From Acinetobacter calcoaceticus (GTDB lineage Bacteria; Pseudomonadota; Gammaproteobacteria; Pseudomonadales; Moraxellaceae), in NCBI RefSeq assembly GCF_900520355.1, contig NZ_LS999521.1, positions 2,914,001 to 2,978,000 on the forward strand: a stretch of DNA of 64,000 bases. Reading direction: 5' to 3'. Shown piece by piece: positions 62,920 to 64,000 of this stretch (positions within the stretch are counted from its first letter, which is position 1; the number at the start of each line of letters is the position of its first letter). Both the position numbers and the translations under genes were made by a program. Under the pieces are notes generated by a model. It saw only the letters and a list, made by a program, of their open reading frames with translations, was not told where the DNA came from and did not search any database.

Positions 62920-64000
62920 GCACTTAACTCCATGTTATCTTGATTATTATTCTTATTTGGGATTTGCCAATGACGAACGTCAATTTTACCTGTCACAGCT
63001 GCTGAAATAAGTGCTGTACGGCGTTCTGTAAGAAGATTTTTTTGATTCTCAGCAGAAAGCATAAGCTTTTCAAATTTACTAGACTCATTCTCTACGTAGT
63101 TGGCTATATCAATTTGTTCTTTAATCGGAGGTATAACTACGCTTAACTCTTTTACAGTTTCTATTGATACTTCACTAAAAGTACTACCTTGTTTACTTAA
63201 TCCCCAATATTGATCAACTGCATTAGATTTAAAAAACCAAACTAGAAAATCAGACCGTAGCAAATGATTTGGAATAATACGTGCTATACCTCTTGATAAA
63301 TTGACGCCTTTAAAACTCATAGGTACAACAAATGCAGCACCTATTGATGCTCTAATTCCCAAAATAACTTCACCACCTTCTAATCTTGATCTTGGGTAAT
63401 TACTCTCAATAGATAATGAGGTCTTTTGGAAATCCTCAAGTTCAAAACTGCCTTTAGATATATTCGTTGTTTGAATGAAAGGAATACCTTCATCAAGTGC
63501 CTCTCCCGGTTGAACAATCCCATAAGAAATAGAAGAACCATATCTAATAAGTTGTTTCAGTCTAGGTATTTTCCAATGCTCAGGCACTTCACCTAACCAT
63601 TCCACACCTGAATTTTTCATCGGTACATTCGGATTTAAGCCTTTGGTCACCGCATGACTAATTACCGCTTGGCGTTTTTCTTTTAGCAGTTCAATCAGTT
63701 TTTCTTGTTTGGCAATGAGGGTGTCAATTTGTGCGGTTTCATGGTCGAGAAAATCAACAATATGATTCTGCTCTTTGACTGTCGGAAGCGAAAATTCAAA
63801 ATTTAGAAATTGTGGCAATCTTAAAGAATCAACCGTTGATTTTGCATTACCCCCTAAAGCCACCTTATAAAAATTTGAAGATAGATAGTAGTAAACAAAT
63901 CTACCTGTCACAGCCCCAAAGTCATAAAGCATGTACACACGCTGATGGAAATCAAATTTACCTTTATAGTAATGATAAACCTTGCCTACACCTACACCAT
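62916..64000 (-). CDS. hsdS: Type I restriction enzyme specificity subunit (partial at window end)
   Basis: At least 361 codons; the frame runs past base 64000 without a stop, so the 5' part is missing, including the first part of TRD1. Visible are the end of TRD1 (GKVYHYYKGKFDFHQRVYML onward), the central conserved helix (QIDTLIAKQEKLIELLKEKR), TRD2 beginning GVEWLGEVPEHWKIPRLKQL, and the distal helix (KNLLTERRTALISAAVTGKI). HsdS sets the target sequence for modification and cleavage. It is coupled to hsdR by a 4-bp overlap; hsdM is expected just beyond the window. Confidence 0.92.
   Translation of the reverse strand, partial: GVGVGKVYHYYKGKFDFHQRVYMLYDFGAVTGRFVYYYLSSNFYKVALGGNAKSTVDSLRLPQFLNFEFSLPTVKEQNHIVDFLDHETAQIDTLIAKQEKLIELLKEKRQAVISHAVTKGLNPNVPMKNSGVEWLGEVPEHWKIPRLKQLIRYGSSISYGIVQPGEALDEGIPFIQTTNISKGSFELEDFQKTSLSIESNYPRSRLEGGEVILGIRASIGAAFVVPMSFKGVNLSRGIARIIPNHLLRSDFLVWFFKSNAVDQYWGLSKQGSTFSEVSIETVKELSVVIPPIKEQIDIANYVENESSKFEKLMLSAENQKNLLTERRTALISAAVTGKIDVRHWQIPNKNNNQDNMELSA

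Noticed and set aside
1..64000. CRISPR arrays, tRNA or rRNA genes and prophage
   Set aside because: No regularly spaced repeats, no cloverleaf-like or rRNA-like sequence and no phage structural genes were seen on reading through.

Overview
The window looks like chromosomal DNA of an Acinetobacter species, most likely of the A. calcoaceticus-baumannii complex. The low G+C content, the choline-to-betaine locus with two BCCT transporters, the hemophilin/Slam/heme-oxygenase cluster and the OprD-type porin all fit. No rRNA, tRNA or CRISPR array was seen.

Bases 1-11400 are ordinary chromosome. They hold the tail of an EamA-like transporter, a crotonase / alpha-beta hydrolase / TetR operon, a poly-N-acetylglucosamine locus with pgaB, pgaC and pgaD but no pgaA, an FKBP prolyl isomerase, YaeQ, a dicarboxylate-type symporter, a CobW-family GTPase, a small secreted alanine-rich protein and an acyl-CoA thioesterase. 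Bases 11650-20200 are the osmoprotection locus: a MarC protein, two BCCT choline transporters, and betI-betB-betA read away from them. A 48-bp perfect palindrome between the divergent arms is the obvious BetI operator. Bases 20680-28200 hold mqo, a small membrane protein, a homocysteine methyltransferase with an amino-acid permease, a large lipase-like lipoprotein and a DUF1275 membrane protein.

Bases 28760-38260 are a complete heme-capture cluster on the minus strand: ECF sigma factor, FecR-type regulator, TonB-dependent receptor with signalling domain (HphR), secreted hemophore (HphA), Slam-type exporter (HsmA), dedicated TonB, heme oxygenase (HemO) and a YbaN-family protein. A near-perfect Fur box lies on the promoter of the sigma gene and also covers its apparent ATG, so the true start must be further in. 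A strong hairpin terminator separates hphA from the exporter gene. Bases 38335-43340 are a catabolic module: LysR regulator, DHDPS/NAL-family lyase or aldolase, MFS transporter and OprD-family porin.

From about 43500 on, the DNA is accessory. An IS3-family (IS150-like) element with a programmed frameshift has inserted into the tip of a long, G+C-rich, multi-hairpin element of unknown function. Next comes a degraded-start paralogue of a small Cys-rich protein seen at 28469. A minus-strand type VI secretion cargo module follows: two PAAR-type proteins, a protein with an HExxH metallopeptidase motif, and three small exported proteins, two of them tandem paralogues, that look like immunity factors. 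The last 13 kb is a defence island on the minus strand: HsdS (cut by the window end), HsdR, McrB, McrC, an unknown 96-residue protein and a 1.5-thousand-residue SF1 helicase fused to a C-terminal Vsr-like nuclease. The parts most likely to be undescribed are the T6SS cargo module, the helicase-nuclease with its small neighbour, and the IS-interrupted structured element.
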